Shown: positions 21,946 through 32,514 of the stretch, in pieces
Layout: each line of letters opens with the position of its first letter
Position numbering within the stretch: the first letter of the stretch is position 1
Made by a program: the position numbers and the translations under genes
NCBI GenBank assembly: GCA_000328365.1
Contig: KB311953.1
Coordinates: forward strand, 198,856 to 262,855
Length of the DNA stretch: 64,000 nt
Source: Capitella teleta
Lineage: Eukaryota; Annelida; Polychaeta; Capitellidae
Direction: 5' to 3'
The notes under the pieces: model-generated
Told to the model about the DNA's origin: nothing
Database searches by the model: none
The model's input: the letters and a program-made list of their open reading frames with translations, nothing else

Positions 21946-22648
21946 TTAAAGGGATGGGGAACTGAATTTTAAGTGATGTTCTATTGACCCATAGCACCAA
22001 TTAATAGCATTCTGTGCCAAAAACACCATGCCTGAATGCAAGTGTATGGAAATAATGCATTCCGAATATCGGGGTTAGCATTGGGCCTATGGGAGAATGA
22101 CTTCCATTACGAAGTATAGGAGGCAAACGTCAGCTGAAGACTTGCTGTGATTGGTCCCGTTCCCCTCGTGAAGCTATCGATTTCAGCCAATCAGAGCAGA
22201 TCATCTTTGCCATAAAAAGACATCTTTGTTGTTTACGAAACGAAAGCGCATGCGTGGTACACTCTGGCTGACCTTTTACTGTTTCAGGATGAGAAACATG
22301 GTAGGTGTCCTAGAAAATTGCTTGTTAAGATAAGAAAAATAGCAAAAAATATTTATTTTTTTTCGCGCCTGATTGGTGGCAAAATGATTATTCTGTCTAT
22401 TTCCGAAAAGAAAATAAAAATATATCCAGGGGTTTAGTCGCAGGACACGCTGATATGACGAGGCCCATTGTAAAAGATGGGGAACTCGGTGTTTCATCAC
22501 AGCTCCTGACGTCACGCCTAATTAGCAATATATCTGCAGCGAAATCGTTAGCGATGATATTCCTTGTGTGGGCCAGGCCGAGGAATCATTTTTGGTGCAT
22601 CAAATAACGACTCAAAGTCCATTTTTAACCAGTTCTCCCTCCCTATAA
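21946..22648 (+). mobile_element. Kolobok/T2-like MITE, copy A
   Basis: Starts TTAAAGGGATGGGGAACTG and ends CCAGTTCTCCCTCCCTATAA. The other copies end CCCTTTAA, so the right TTAA has one change here. TTAA targets with TTAAAGG ends are the mark of the T2 family of Kolobok elements known from Xenopus. About 700 bp, with no transposase. It is inserted at the end of the Gypsy fossil and is therefore younger. Confidence 0.8.
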
Positions 22649-24664
22649 CTATTGATTGATTCAAGCTGGCACATCTCAAGCACAAAGATGTCCTCCATCT
22701 TTCTTACGTCACTCACTCAGGTAGACTTGTGAAACCAGAATGAAAATGAACGTTCAGACTTTGTACATTAATTACAATTAAGTGCTTGATTAGGGGATCT
22801 GTGTAGTGTATCACATTCAGCCTGCTCAATAAAGATTTCCGCTTCTCTGAATAGAAGGCTAATGATTTTTCTAAATATAAGTCATTCAATCTGGATCTCG
22901 TCTTAGTTGTGAACATTTCATTATCCCGAACTGAACACGGCCAACATGCACCTGTGAGAGTGCATCTGCCACTATTTTACACCCAAAGATACCCTAGCTT
23001 CCTCCTGTCATTGTTCCAGGACGGCACCTACACCAAACTCCTCTGGTCCATTGAATTTCTGCTGATGCTGGCTTCCTGCTTAACTGATGCATGGTTGCAT
23101 AATGGTCACTGTTCAAGCAATAAAACGGTCTAACAATTAATTAAATAATTAAACTCAGGAATTTCTTGGTCGCTTAAGAGTATGTGACAAAGGGTTTTCC
23201 GTAATTGCTCTAACCTTTTCCCGTATAGTGCAGATCCATTTTATTTTCATGTAATGATTACGGGCAAATATTGAATTTTTTTAGGATCCAAAACCAAAGC
23301 TTCATGCAAACAGGAGATATTCGGATTCGACCAATATATGAATGTGGAGTCCATGTAATATAAACCAATTCCAATATCTTCCATCGTTTTAAGGTGCAGT
23401 AAGCTATACCAAATAACACACCATGGTGCAGCTAACCAAGTAAGAGCATGATTGGTCAGGTTCTGACATAAATGCTACGCTGCCCTGCATATATCAAGCC
23501 TATAAGTACAATAGGAACCCAATGAAACACCCCATAAGCCTCTTAATTAGCTTCTATATCACTACTCACAAGTAAGAAAGTTCTGCTCAATAAGACAAAT
23601 GATGTCAATTTGTGTGATCATTAGTTATAATTCTCTAAAGCATAATCACTATCAATGATTGCCAGCCCCATAATGGCTTAAGTTACTCTACAACTTTACT
23701 AATTGATGCTTGTTCTTATCTTTATTATATGTGGAACATATTATTGTACTGAAGAACAGGTATTGTTCACCGAAAATCATATCCACAAAAAATTTATTTC
23801 AATGCATGCCAACCAAGCATACAGGTAGGATCGAGAGACAACAGATGCTTAGGAGCGTTCGTGTGAGTTAGAGATGTCTGTGTTTTTACATGCTGTGTAC
23901 GAAATTAGCGGTAACGCGTAACGCGGCATTACCATATTTTCCTCTGCGTTACCAAAAGTCCTGAACACGGTCACGTGGCGCGTTACCAACATCCCCCCCA
24001 AAAAAAAAGATTGAAAGTCAGCTTAGTCATGTATTATACATGTATAGGCCTAATAATGCATCATAGGAAAGATAATTGTCAGAATGAGAAAGATGAATGA
24101 TGTATTGAGTGATCTTTTGGTCATTTCTAGTATTACTTTTTTTGTGTGTCTGCATCATGTTTTCTGGTCATTAAGATCTGGATGTATTTTTTATATGATT
24201 ATTTCCAGCATTACTGTTTGTATCTATATATGATGTTTTCTGGTCTTTAGGATCTGAGTTACTAGTAAATGATTTATCTTTTATTCTCCAGTATTGCTTT
24301 TTGCATCTTAGTGTATGCCTGGATCTCAATTGCTGATTACTTTTATTGCTACTTGTTTGCTGGTTTGTTTTTTCTTCTGGTCATTAGGATCTGAATCTCA
24401 TTTGTTGGTCAAACCTGCAATTGGTCGGCCTTGTTGTTATGAGTTGAATTTTTTCAGGTTACCATATTTTTTTTCAGGTTACAAAATTCCAAATCATGGT
24501 GACCTGCCAAGTTACCACTCCCAAATTTTAATTTCTTTCACTGTTTACATGTATCTGCCTTGAGTGGCTTTCCTTTACAATTCGTATTTGGTGTGTAAAG
24601 AACATACTACTCTTATTAGTTAACTTAAGAAATAGTTTTTTTATTACATTTGTTGACATGCTAG
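22649..24664. other. Non-coding repeat-rich stretch
   Basis: No gene was found. A motif GGTAACGCG...CGCGTTACC near 23912-23977 and GGTTACC strings near 24470 hint at another decayed repeat, but no clear ends or target duplication are visible. Confidence 0.4.
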
Positions 24665-25366
24665 AATGGGGAACTGAATTTTAAGTGATGTTCTATTGAC
24701 CCATAGCACCAATTAATAGCATTCTGTGCCAAAACCACCATGCCTGAATGCAAGTGTAGGGAAATAATGCATTCCGAATATCGGGGTTAGCATTGGGCCT
24801 ATGGGAGAATGGCTTCCATTACGAAGTATAGGAGGCAAACGTCAGCTGAGGGCTTGCCTTGATTGGTCCCGTTCCCCTCGTGAAGCTATCAATTTCAGCC
24901 AATCAGAGCAGATCATCTTTGCCATAAAAGGACATCTTTGTTGTTTACGAAACGAAAGCGCATGCGTGGTACACTCTGGCTGACCTTTTACTGTTTCAGG
25001 ATGAGAAACCATGGTAGATGTCCTAGAAAATCGCTTGTTAAAATAAGAAAAATAGCGAAAAATATATTTTTTTTTTGCGCCTCACTGGTGGCAAAATGAT
25101 TATTCTATCTATTTCCGAAAAAAAAAAAAAAAAAAATATCCAGGGGTTTAGTCGCAGAACACGCTGATATGACGAGGCCCATTGAAAAAGATGGGGAACT
25201 CGGTGTTTCATCACAGCTCCTGCCTGACGTCACGCCTAATTAGCAATATATCTGCAGCGAAATCGTTAGCGATGATATTCCTTGTGTGGGCCAGGCAAAG
25301 GAATCATTTTTGGTGCATCAAATAACGACTCAAAGTCCATTTTTAACCAGTTCTCCCTCCCTTTAA
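24665..25366 (+). mobile_element. Kolobok/T2-like MITE, copy B
   Basis: Collinear with copy A along almost its full length. The left tip has lost the TTAAAGGGA end (it begins GAATGGGGAACTG), while the right end is intact: CAGTTCTCCCTCCCTTTAA. It differs from copy A by small changes and a longer poly-A run near 25118. Confidence 0.8.
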
Positions 25367-25572
25367 CTGTAAATGCTCTGAATGAAGAAAATACATATTA
25401 CATTAAATAAAAACAATACATTCCATCAATTTACAGATAAACATATCTCTGATGATGCGTAGTAATGTTTAAGAAGTTACTTCATGCATTGAGAATTGAA
25501 TGCGGGTGTCGAATTCTTTCTGTCTAAATTACATGGCTGACTTGTTTTTAATTTCATTGGTCCCTTTGTTTA

Positions 25573-25583
25573 TTGGCGGGAAA
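25573..25583 (-). promoter_or_regulatory. E2F-like site upstream of RRM1 (distal)
   Basis: TTGGCGGGAAA, which is TTTCCCGCCAA on the other strand, a full match to the E2F consensus TTTSSCGC. It lies about 440 bp before the RRM1 start codon. RRM1 is a known S-phase E2F target in animals. Confidence 0.6.
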
Positions 25584-25923
25584 TTTTGTGGTTTGCGTTG
25601 GCGTTTACTCGAGATTACTGGCTTTTCATACTTTGAACTTTGTGTCTAAAAACCACGTGATCTTATGAATATGCACGGAGGGAAATACCATGAAAACGCT
25701 TTCAAATATTGTTTTTTCACAACTTCTTTGCTTGACACAAATGTTAATAGTTACATTTATCGAATAAATGAAGTACATTGAAGTCGATTGCATTAAACAA
25801 AATAACTCTGGGCGTCAGCAAATTGAGCAAAACGATAGTGTATATATAACCACAATAAATTGGCATGTTCGTTAATAGTTCAAAGTTCAAAGTTCATAGT
25901 TGAGAACGCGCACTTCTCAAATA

Positions 25924-25933
25924 TTGCGGGAAA
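25924..25933 (-). promoter_or_regulatory. E2F-like site upstream of RRM1 (proximal)
   Basis: TTGCGGGAAA (TTTCCCGCAA on the other strand) about 90 bp before the start codon. Being close to the expected transcription start, it is the stronger candidate for cell-cycle control of this gene. Confidence 0.6.
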
Positions 25934-26019
25934 GTTTTTTGTTGCCTCAAAAGTCGTAGCGATTTCGGAGAGGGCATATCGCTCAAATTATTGCCGGAAT
26001 CATGGAAAAATCCACCAGA

Positions 26020-29000
26020 ATGTTCGTCCAGAAGAGAGGTGAGTTATATGGCAGGACTTTTATAGACGAATAGTCTGAATTATTGTTCTAATAATTCAAC
26101 TCACTAATCATGTTAATTCACAATCGTATATCTATTATCTATATCAGTATATGAGAACGAATAAAATGATTATGATAATAATGATGATCGTTATAATCTT
26201 CAAATTTAATTATTACATTAAGGTAACAAAGGTTGTTTAGAAGTTACCAGATTGTCTGAAAATATTACTTAAAACTCTTATACTATAAAGTTATACGTCT
26301 ATACTCGAAGTCTTTATAATTTTAACTTAAACTTACTTAACTTTTAATTAATATGTTAAAATTTTAAAGTTAAACCCAGGTGGCAAGTGGGCAGTGGCAG
26401 TTCGATTCCCTTAACAGTTAACTTATAGATAAGGATGAATCATTGGTCTAGATCATGAACACAATTGTTAAAATGGTGATTGTAATTTCAGATTGGTCTG
26501 ATCAAAATAAATTTTTGTCTTTTTCTTTCCAGATGGCCGTGAGGAAGCTGTCCACTTTGACAAGATCACGTCTCGTATCTCCAAACTCTGTTATCATTTG
26601 AACTCTGATTTTGTTGATCCAGTGAGTTTATTTCTTGAATTAGGAAACACAATTTTACTAAACAAATTCTCTACTTTAGGCGCAAATCACGATGAAATGC
26701 ATCAATGGACTTTATCCGGGAGTGACTACTGTTGAATTGGACAATCTTGCGGCCGAGACCGCTGCCACAATGACCGTCAAACATCCTGATTACGCCATTC
26801 TGGCCGCTCGCATTGCTGTTTCAAATCTGCATAAGGAGACCAAGAAAGTCTTCAGTGGTACGTATCTATCAATACATCAATATTCGCTTATCAGCATTCA
26901 TTTCAGAGGTCATGAATGACTTGTACACTTACGTTAATCCAAAGAACGATATCCACTCTCCCATGATCTCCAAAGAACTCCTTGATATCGTCACGGAAAA
27001 TGCCGATCGTCTCAACTCGGCGATCATTTATGATCGTGACTACAGTTATAATTACTTTGGATTCAAAGTAGGTTGCATGTTAATATCTCAACCTGGTCTT
27101 ACATACAAATTTTCCAGACCTTGGAGCGTTCTTATTTGTTAAAAATCAACGGCAAAGTTGCCGAACGTCCGCAACACATGCTCATGAGGGTCTCGGTTGG
27201 CATCCACGGGCGGGATCTGGATAGAGCCATTGAGGTAAAGTGCAATATGAATTAACCTCATAAAAATCGTATCAATTATTTTATCCAGACTTACAACCTT
27301 CTCTCTGAGAAATGGTTCACTCATGCTTCTCCGACTCTCTTCAACGCTGGAACAAACCGACCTCAAATGTCAAGGTGAGCGTTGTGGTAATTTTTATAAA
27401 TTGTCCTATTGATATTTTTCTTCCAGTTGCTTCTTGTTGACAATGGCTGGCGATAGCATTGAGGGTATCTACGACACCTTGAAGCAGTGTGCGCTCATTT
27501 CCAAGAGTGCTGGGGGCATCGGGCTCAACGTCCATTGCATTCGCGCCACTGGTAGTTTCATTTCCGGGACCAACGGCACTTCAAACGGTTTGCTGCCAAT
27601 GTTGCGAGTCTACAACAACACTGCTCGCTATGTTGATCAAGGAGGAAACAAGGTGAATTCTTGAACATTGGGTGGTGTCTGAATGTGGTTCAATTTTTTC
27701 TTCAGCGCCCTGGAGCGTTTGCCATCTACCTGGAGCCATGGCACGCAGACGTTTTTGATTTCCTCGATTGTCGCAAGAACACCGGCAAGGAGGAACAGAG
27801 AGCGAGGGATCTGTTCTACGCCCTTTGGATTCCTGATCTGTTCATGAAGCGAGTTGAGCAGAACGGAGATTGGTCGCTCATGTGTCCCCACGAGAGCCCT
27901 GGCCTCAGTGACGTCTGGGGCGAAGAGTTTGAAGCTCTTTATGAGAAGTAAGCCATTGCTACCACTAATACTGTGTGCGGAATGCTAATTTACTTATTTT
28001 CAACTGTTTATTTTTAACCGCTCGTTTTGTTTCAGATACGAGAAGGAGGGTCGCGTTCGCAAAACCATCAAAGCTCAGCAGTTGTGGTATGCCATCATTG
28101 AGTCTCAGACTGAAACAGGAACTCCGTACATGTTATACAAAGACTCTTGCAACCGAAAAAGCAATCAACAGAACTTAGGTACGATCAAATGCAGCAATCT
28201 GTGCACCGAGATTGTCGAATACTCTGCCCCCGATGAGGTACAAATTAATTTGATGAATGCATTAAAATGTATGGCTGATTCTTGATTACTTTCAGGTTGC
28301 TGTTTGCAATTTGGCATCCATCGCTTTGAACAGATTTGTAAAAAGTGACAAAACTTTTGATTTTGACAAATTGATCGAAGTCACTGGAGTCATTGTGCGA
28401 AATCTCAATAAAATCATCGATGTCAACTTCTACCCAGTACCAGAGGTATGCCAAAAAGTCAATTTAGAAATTTTCACAAATTTTTCTGGTCGTCTTCAGG
28501 CAAGAAAGTCAAATATGCGTCACAGGCCGATTGGAATTGGAGTGCAGGGGTTAGCTGACACTTTCATCCTCATGCGCTTCCCCTTCGACAGCCCCGAGGC
28601 ACAGAAGTTGAATCGCGACATTTTTGAGACCATCTACTATGGAGCATTAAAGATGAGTTGTCAGCTGGCTCAGGAAGAAGGTGCTTACCAGACGTACGCT
28701 GGCTGTCCTGTCAGCAAAGGGGTATGTACGGCTAGCTGTGCTTAAGCACCGTCTACTTTAATTTCTATTGCAGATTCTACAGCATGACATGTGGGACGTG
28801 AAAGCTGATCGTCATGATTGGGATGGCCTCAGGGCTGATATAAAAAAGTATGTGATTCACGCTGTTTTTAATGCATCTTTTCATGAGCTGATTTCACAGA
28901 CATGGTGTGAGGAACAGTCTCCTCATGGCTCCAATGCCAACCGCCTCAACCGCTCAGATTCTCGGAAACAATGAGTCAACTGAACCATACACTAGCAACA

Positions 29001-29616
29001 TCTACACTCGACGAGTTCTCTCTGGAGAATTCCAGGTCGTCAACCACCACTTACTGAAGGATCTGACTGAAAATGGACTGTGGAACGATGACATGAAGAA
29101 TCGCATGATCTCCTCAAACGGCTCCATTCAAGTATGGCGCATTTCTTTGCGACTCCATTCAATTTTAATCTCTTGTTCTTTACCACAGGAAATCGAAGGC
29201 ATCCCTGATGATCTGAAAGCTTTGTACAAAACTGTTTGGGAAATCAAACAAAAAGTTGTTTTGAATATGGCTGCTGAACGTGGTGCTTTCATCGATCAAT
29301 CTCAGTCTCTGAATATTCACATCGCTGAGCCCAACTACGGGCGTCTGACCAGCATGCATTTCTATGCGTGGAAATTGGTACGCATAAAAATCGTTTTTAA
29401 TTTGTTTATTAATTCTGCGTTATTTTACAGGGGTTGAAAACGGGCATGTATTACCTGCGCACGAAACCTGCCGCCCAAGCGATCCAGTTCACTGTTGATA
29501 AATCCAAACTGAAGAAGAAGACGCCGACAGGAGAATCCAAGAAATCCGAGGAAAATATGGCCGCCATGGTGTGCTCCCTTGACAACAAGGATGAATGCAT
29601 CATGTGCAGCGGCTAA
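26020..29616 (+). CDS. RRM1: Ribonucleotide reductase large subunit (class I)
   Basis: The enzyme reduces NDPs to dNDPs with the RRM2 subunit in the cytosol. Exons: 26020-26038, 26533-26621, 26680-26857, 26907-27067, 27118-27234, 27289-27374, 27427-27652, 27706-27947, 28036-28237, 28296-28445, 28500-28721, 28774-28847, 28900-29131, 29189-29377, 29431-29616. The start MFVQKRDGREE aligns with human MHVIKRDGRQE, so the ATG at 26020 is preferred over the in-frame ATG at 26002. Visible are the N-terminal ATP cone, the first active-site cysteine (MSSCFLL), the radical loop NLCTEI with its cysteine and glutamate, the [12 protein letters not shown] loop, and the C-terminal redox pair ECIMCSG. Full length, near identical in layout to vertebrate RRM1, no break seen. 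Confidence 0.98.
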
Positions 29617-29784
29617 CATCTTTCTCACTCAGTGCTTAATTCTCGCTCTCTGCTTATCTACTTAATTCTCGGTCTGCTTAATTCTCGGTCTGTGGTTAAT
29701 TCGCAAGTTTGCTTAGTTCTTTTGTGTCACGATTCCTCTTTTGCATGGATTTTGATTTATGAAAAGTTGTACTTATATTTTGGT

Positions 29785-29790
29785 AATAAA
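29785..29790 (+). terminator. Poly(A) signal of RRM1
   Basis: AATAAA about 170 bp after the stop codon, followed by T-rich sequence. Confidence 0.6.
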
Positions 29791-30309
29791 AAGCATACAA
29801 TTACATGTTTTTACATATTAATTTTTCAATGTGTTTTTATCTTTCAACCTGTGTGAAACTGCAGTCGGGAATTTGGGCATTAGTGCTTCCACCTTTACTC
29901 GGAATCATTTGTTTTCCTTCGATGATTAAACTTTTGTATACCAAGTAGCGGGTCAAAGGTGGTTATCAACTTGTCTGTTGAAGGTTCATTGCTCTAATGC
30001 TTTTCAACGGCGCTGTGCGTTTCTGTTTATGTAGAAAACACGCAAAGATAAGAGAAATGAACACTTTTCATGGTTAGTCAATAATTATTTGAAATTAAAT
30101 TTTATGAAATTTCATGCAGCTAGCTAGCCCTATGTAATGCCGTATAAATATGCAGCATATGGTTTGCCATATACGGAGTGGGCCAAAAGTACTTTACTCC
30201 ATGTTGAAGATCTCGATGCTCTTTACTGGAGCTACGCATTTCTGAGAACGTGTTACAAAACAAATTGTATTGTAAAAACTACGTTACTATAAGGGAAATA
30301 AATACTTGG

Positions 30310-30796
30310 TATGGTTAGTTTAACATGTCATGCTGTTATTCCTATAAATTCTATTCAATTTCCTAAACCTTTATGCCAATTTATCTCAATTAATAGTGCA
30401 CTCACATTCCGCGGGTTTAAACTTTAAAGGGTCATGGTCGACTCGTCAGAGTGTGAAATGCAGTTTTGGATTCCTGGTGCCATGTATTAATAAATGTTCA
30501 GTCATTGAATCGTCTAAAACAGACCATTAAAGCGCTGCACAGCGATTATACAAGAAAAGATCCCCACGACGTTTTTCCCGCCAAAACATCGCGGGAAGTA
30601 AATGCCCATTCTAACAATAGTACGAGAGTGTTGCCTTAATTGTGCGTTCAATGAAGCTTATTCATGGTCCGGGGCCCTGTTTGCCGCCAAAAGTGGAAAT
30701 ATCGCGGAATATTAATCGAGATAAATCGGCATAAATGTTTATGAAAATGGAATAGAAATGATGGGAATAACAGCATGACATGTTAGACAAACCATA
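30310..30796. repeat. Long-armed inverted repeat (foldback element)
   Basis: The left arm from about 30310 (ATGGTTAGTTTAACATGTCA) and the right arm to 30796 (TGACATGTTAGACAAACCAT) are imperfect inverses over about 85 bp each, also sharing TGCTGTTATTCC and TTTATGCC blocks. This looks like a foldback MITE. No target duplication could be fixed. A Kolobok-like copy begins only 3 bp after its right end. Confidence 0.65.
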
Positions 30797-31091
30797 CAAT
30801 TAAAGGGAGGGAGAACTGGTTGAAAATGGACTTTGAGTCGTTATTTGATGCACCAAAGATGATTCTTATGCCTGGCCCACACAAGGAATATCATCGCTAA
30901 CGATTTCGCGGGAGATATAATGCTAATTAGGCGTGACGTCAGTCGCTGTGATGAAACACCGAGTTCCCCATCTTTTACAATGGGCCTCGTCATATCAGCG
31001 TGTTCTGCGACTAAACCCCTGGATATTTTTTTTTTTTTCGGAAATAGATAGAATAATCATTTTGCCACCAGTCAGGCGCAAACAAAAAATA

Positions 31092-31141
31092 NNNNNNNNN
31101 NNNNNNNNNNNNNNNNNNNNNNNNNNNNNNNNNNNNNNNNN
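31092..31141. other. Assembly gap (50 N)
   Basis: Unresolved bases inside Kolobok-like copy C. Confidence 0.99.
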
Positions 31142-31250
31142 TTTTATGGCGAAGATTCTCTGCTCTGATTGGCTGAAATCGATAGCTTCACGAGGGGAAC
31201 GGAACCAATCAGCCATCAGCCAAACCAAGCCATCAGCTGACGTTGACGTT

Positions 31251-31308
31251 GGGAGAATGGCTTCCATTGCGAAGTATAGGAATACTTCGCAATGGAAGCC
31301 ATTCTCCC
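31251..31308. repeat. Perfect 27-bp palindrome inside MITE copy C
   Basis: The 27-bp arm 31251-31277 is exactly inverted at 31282-31308 with a 4-bp spacer (AGGA). Copies A and B have only the first arm. It could be a real local inverted duplication or a chimeric join near the gap. Confidence 0.85.
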
Positions 31309-32136
31309 ATAGGCGCAATGCTAACCCCGATATTCGGAATGCATTATTTCCTTACGCTTGCATCCAGGCAGGGTGTTCTTGGCACGGAATGCTATCAATT
31401 GGTGCTATGAGTCAATAGAACATCACTTAAAATTTAGTTCCCCATCCCTTTAAACAGTATGAATTCATAATGCTCCATAAATTTCCATGCCGTTCTGCAA
31501 TCTGCATTCATAACGTTCTGATTTCGCTACAAACTGCATTTTGCTCTAGTGATCGGACTGTCTCGCACTTAACGATATATAATCCACGGTTATGAATTTC
31601 GTCTTTGTATCAAGTATCAAAGGCTGGTAATTTAAACTAACTTCATTCACGAAATGTATTTTCGGCCTCCAATCATTATATTCGTTTCCAAACATTTCGA
31701 TGGAACACGCATAGAAACCGGAAGTTTACAATATGGCTCGAGTTCCAAATTGAACTTCTTGATTTCGATGATACCTTTGTCTCTCACCTCCTAATGGTGG
31801 GCCATTTCGATAAGAGTTTTACATTTCATTTAATATGTAATCTTTACTGTAACGCTAAGCTGTGTTGATTGGACCATTTCCTCTTGAAAGCTTAATTTTA
31901 CTGTTAGACAAGCGCCGAAGCTGTATGTATTGCTCACATTCTGATTCCTGTCAGAACACATTCATAATTTCATTCAATCATATTCAATTATCTATTCAAT
32001 AAATACTGTTGACGTCTATGATTTTAATGGTCCGTAACTTAAATAATGATTCCCTGAGAATCTGAGTGGAGATTTTATTTTGTCTTCAGGTACCTGAACT
32101 CTGTGAAGTCTTTTTCAATTCATTGCCCTGCCTATT

Positions 32137-32163
32137 TGTAACGCTGGTTAAACCAGCGTTACA
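32137..32163. repeat. Perfect 13-bp inverted repeat upstream of OFD1
   Basis: TGTAACGCTGGTT, one A, then AACCAGCGTTACA. It stands about 350 bp before the OFD1 start codon and could be a dimeric protein-binding site, a hairpin or a transposon scar. Confidence 0.7.
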
Positions 32164-32514
32164 TAATCCTTTGAAATGTGATTTCTGTACTATTGTACTG
32201 TACATAATTCTACCAGAACTATTGTCACTAGTAACTTAGTATTATACATAAATATACTCACAGTTTTAGGCCACGTAAATATGTAATTTAGAGAGAAAAT
32301 GACTGCTGAACGAAGAACTGAATCAGCAAATGTAGCAACTGATTATTAAATGAATTCCATTCACCATTGTGTTGATATCATTGGAGATTCAATTAAACTA
32401 CTATGTGAAAGTTATTCTTGTTGATTAATCATGAGTTCTCATTCTATCTGAGGATGAAATTACATGTGTTTTCAGTGCTGACTGTTGATCAAGTCTTCCG
32501 AGATTCAATCAGGC

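Larger units (their letters stand above)
30800..31453 (-). mobile_element. Kolobok/T2-like MITE, copy C, with assembly gap
   Basis: Inverted relative to copies A and B: starts TTAAAGGGAGGGAGAACTGG and ends CCATCCCTTTAA, so both TTAA ends are intact. The middle is disturbed by a 50-N gap and by an inverted duplication. Confidence 0.8.

Noticed and set aside
26395-26420. GTTCGATTCCC resembling a tRNA box B near 26408
   Set aside because: No matching box A at the right distance and no cloverleaf. It lies in RRM1 intron 1 and may be chance or a decayed SINE.
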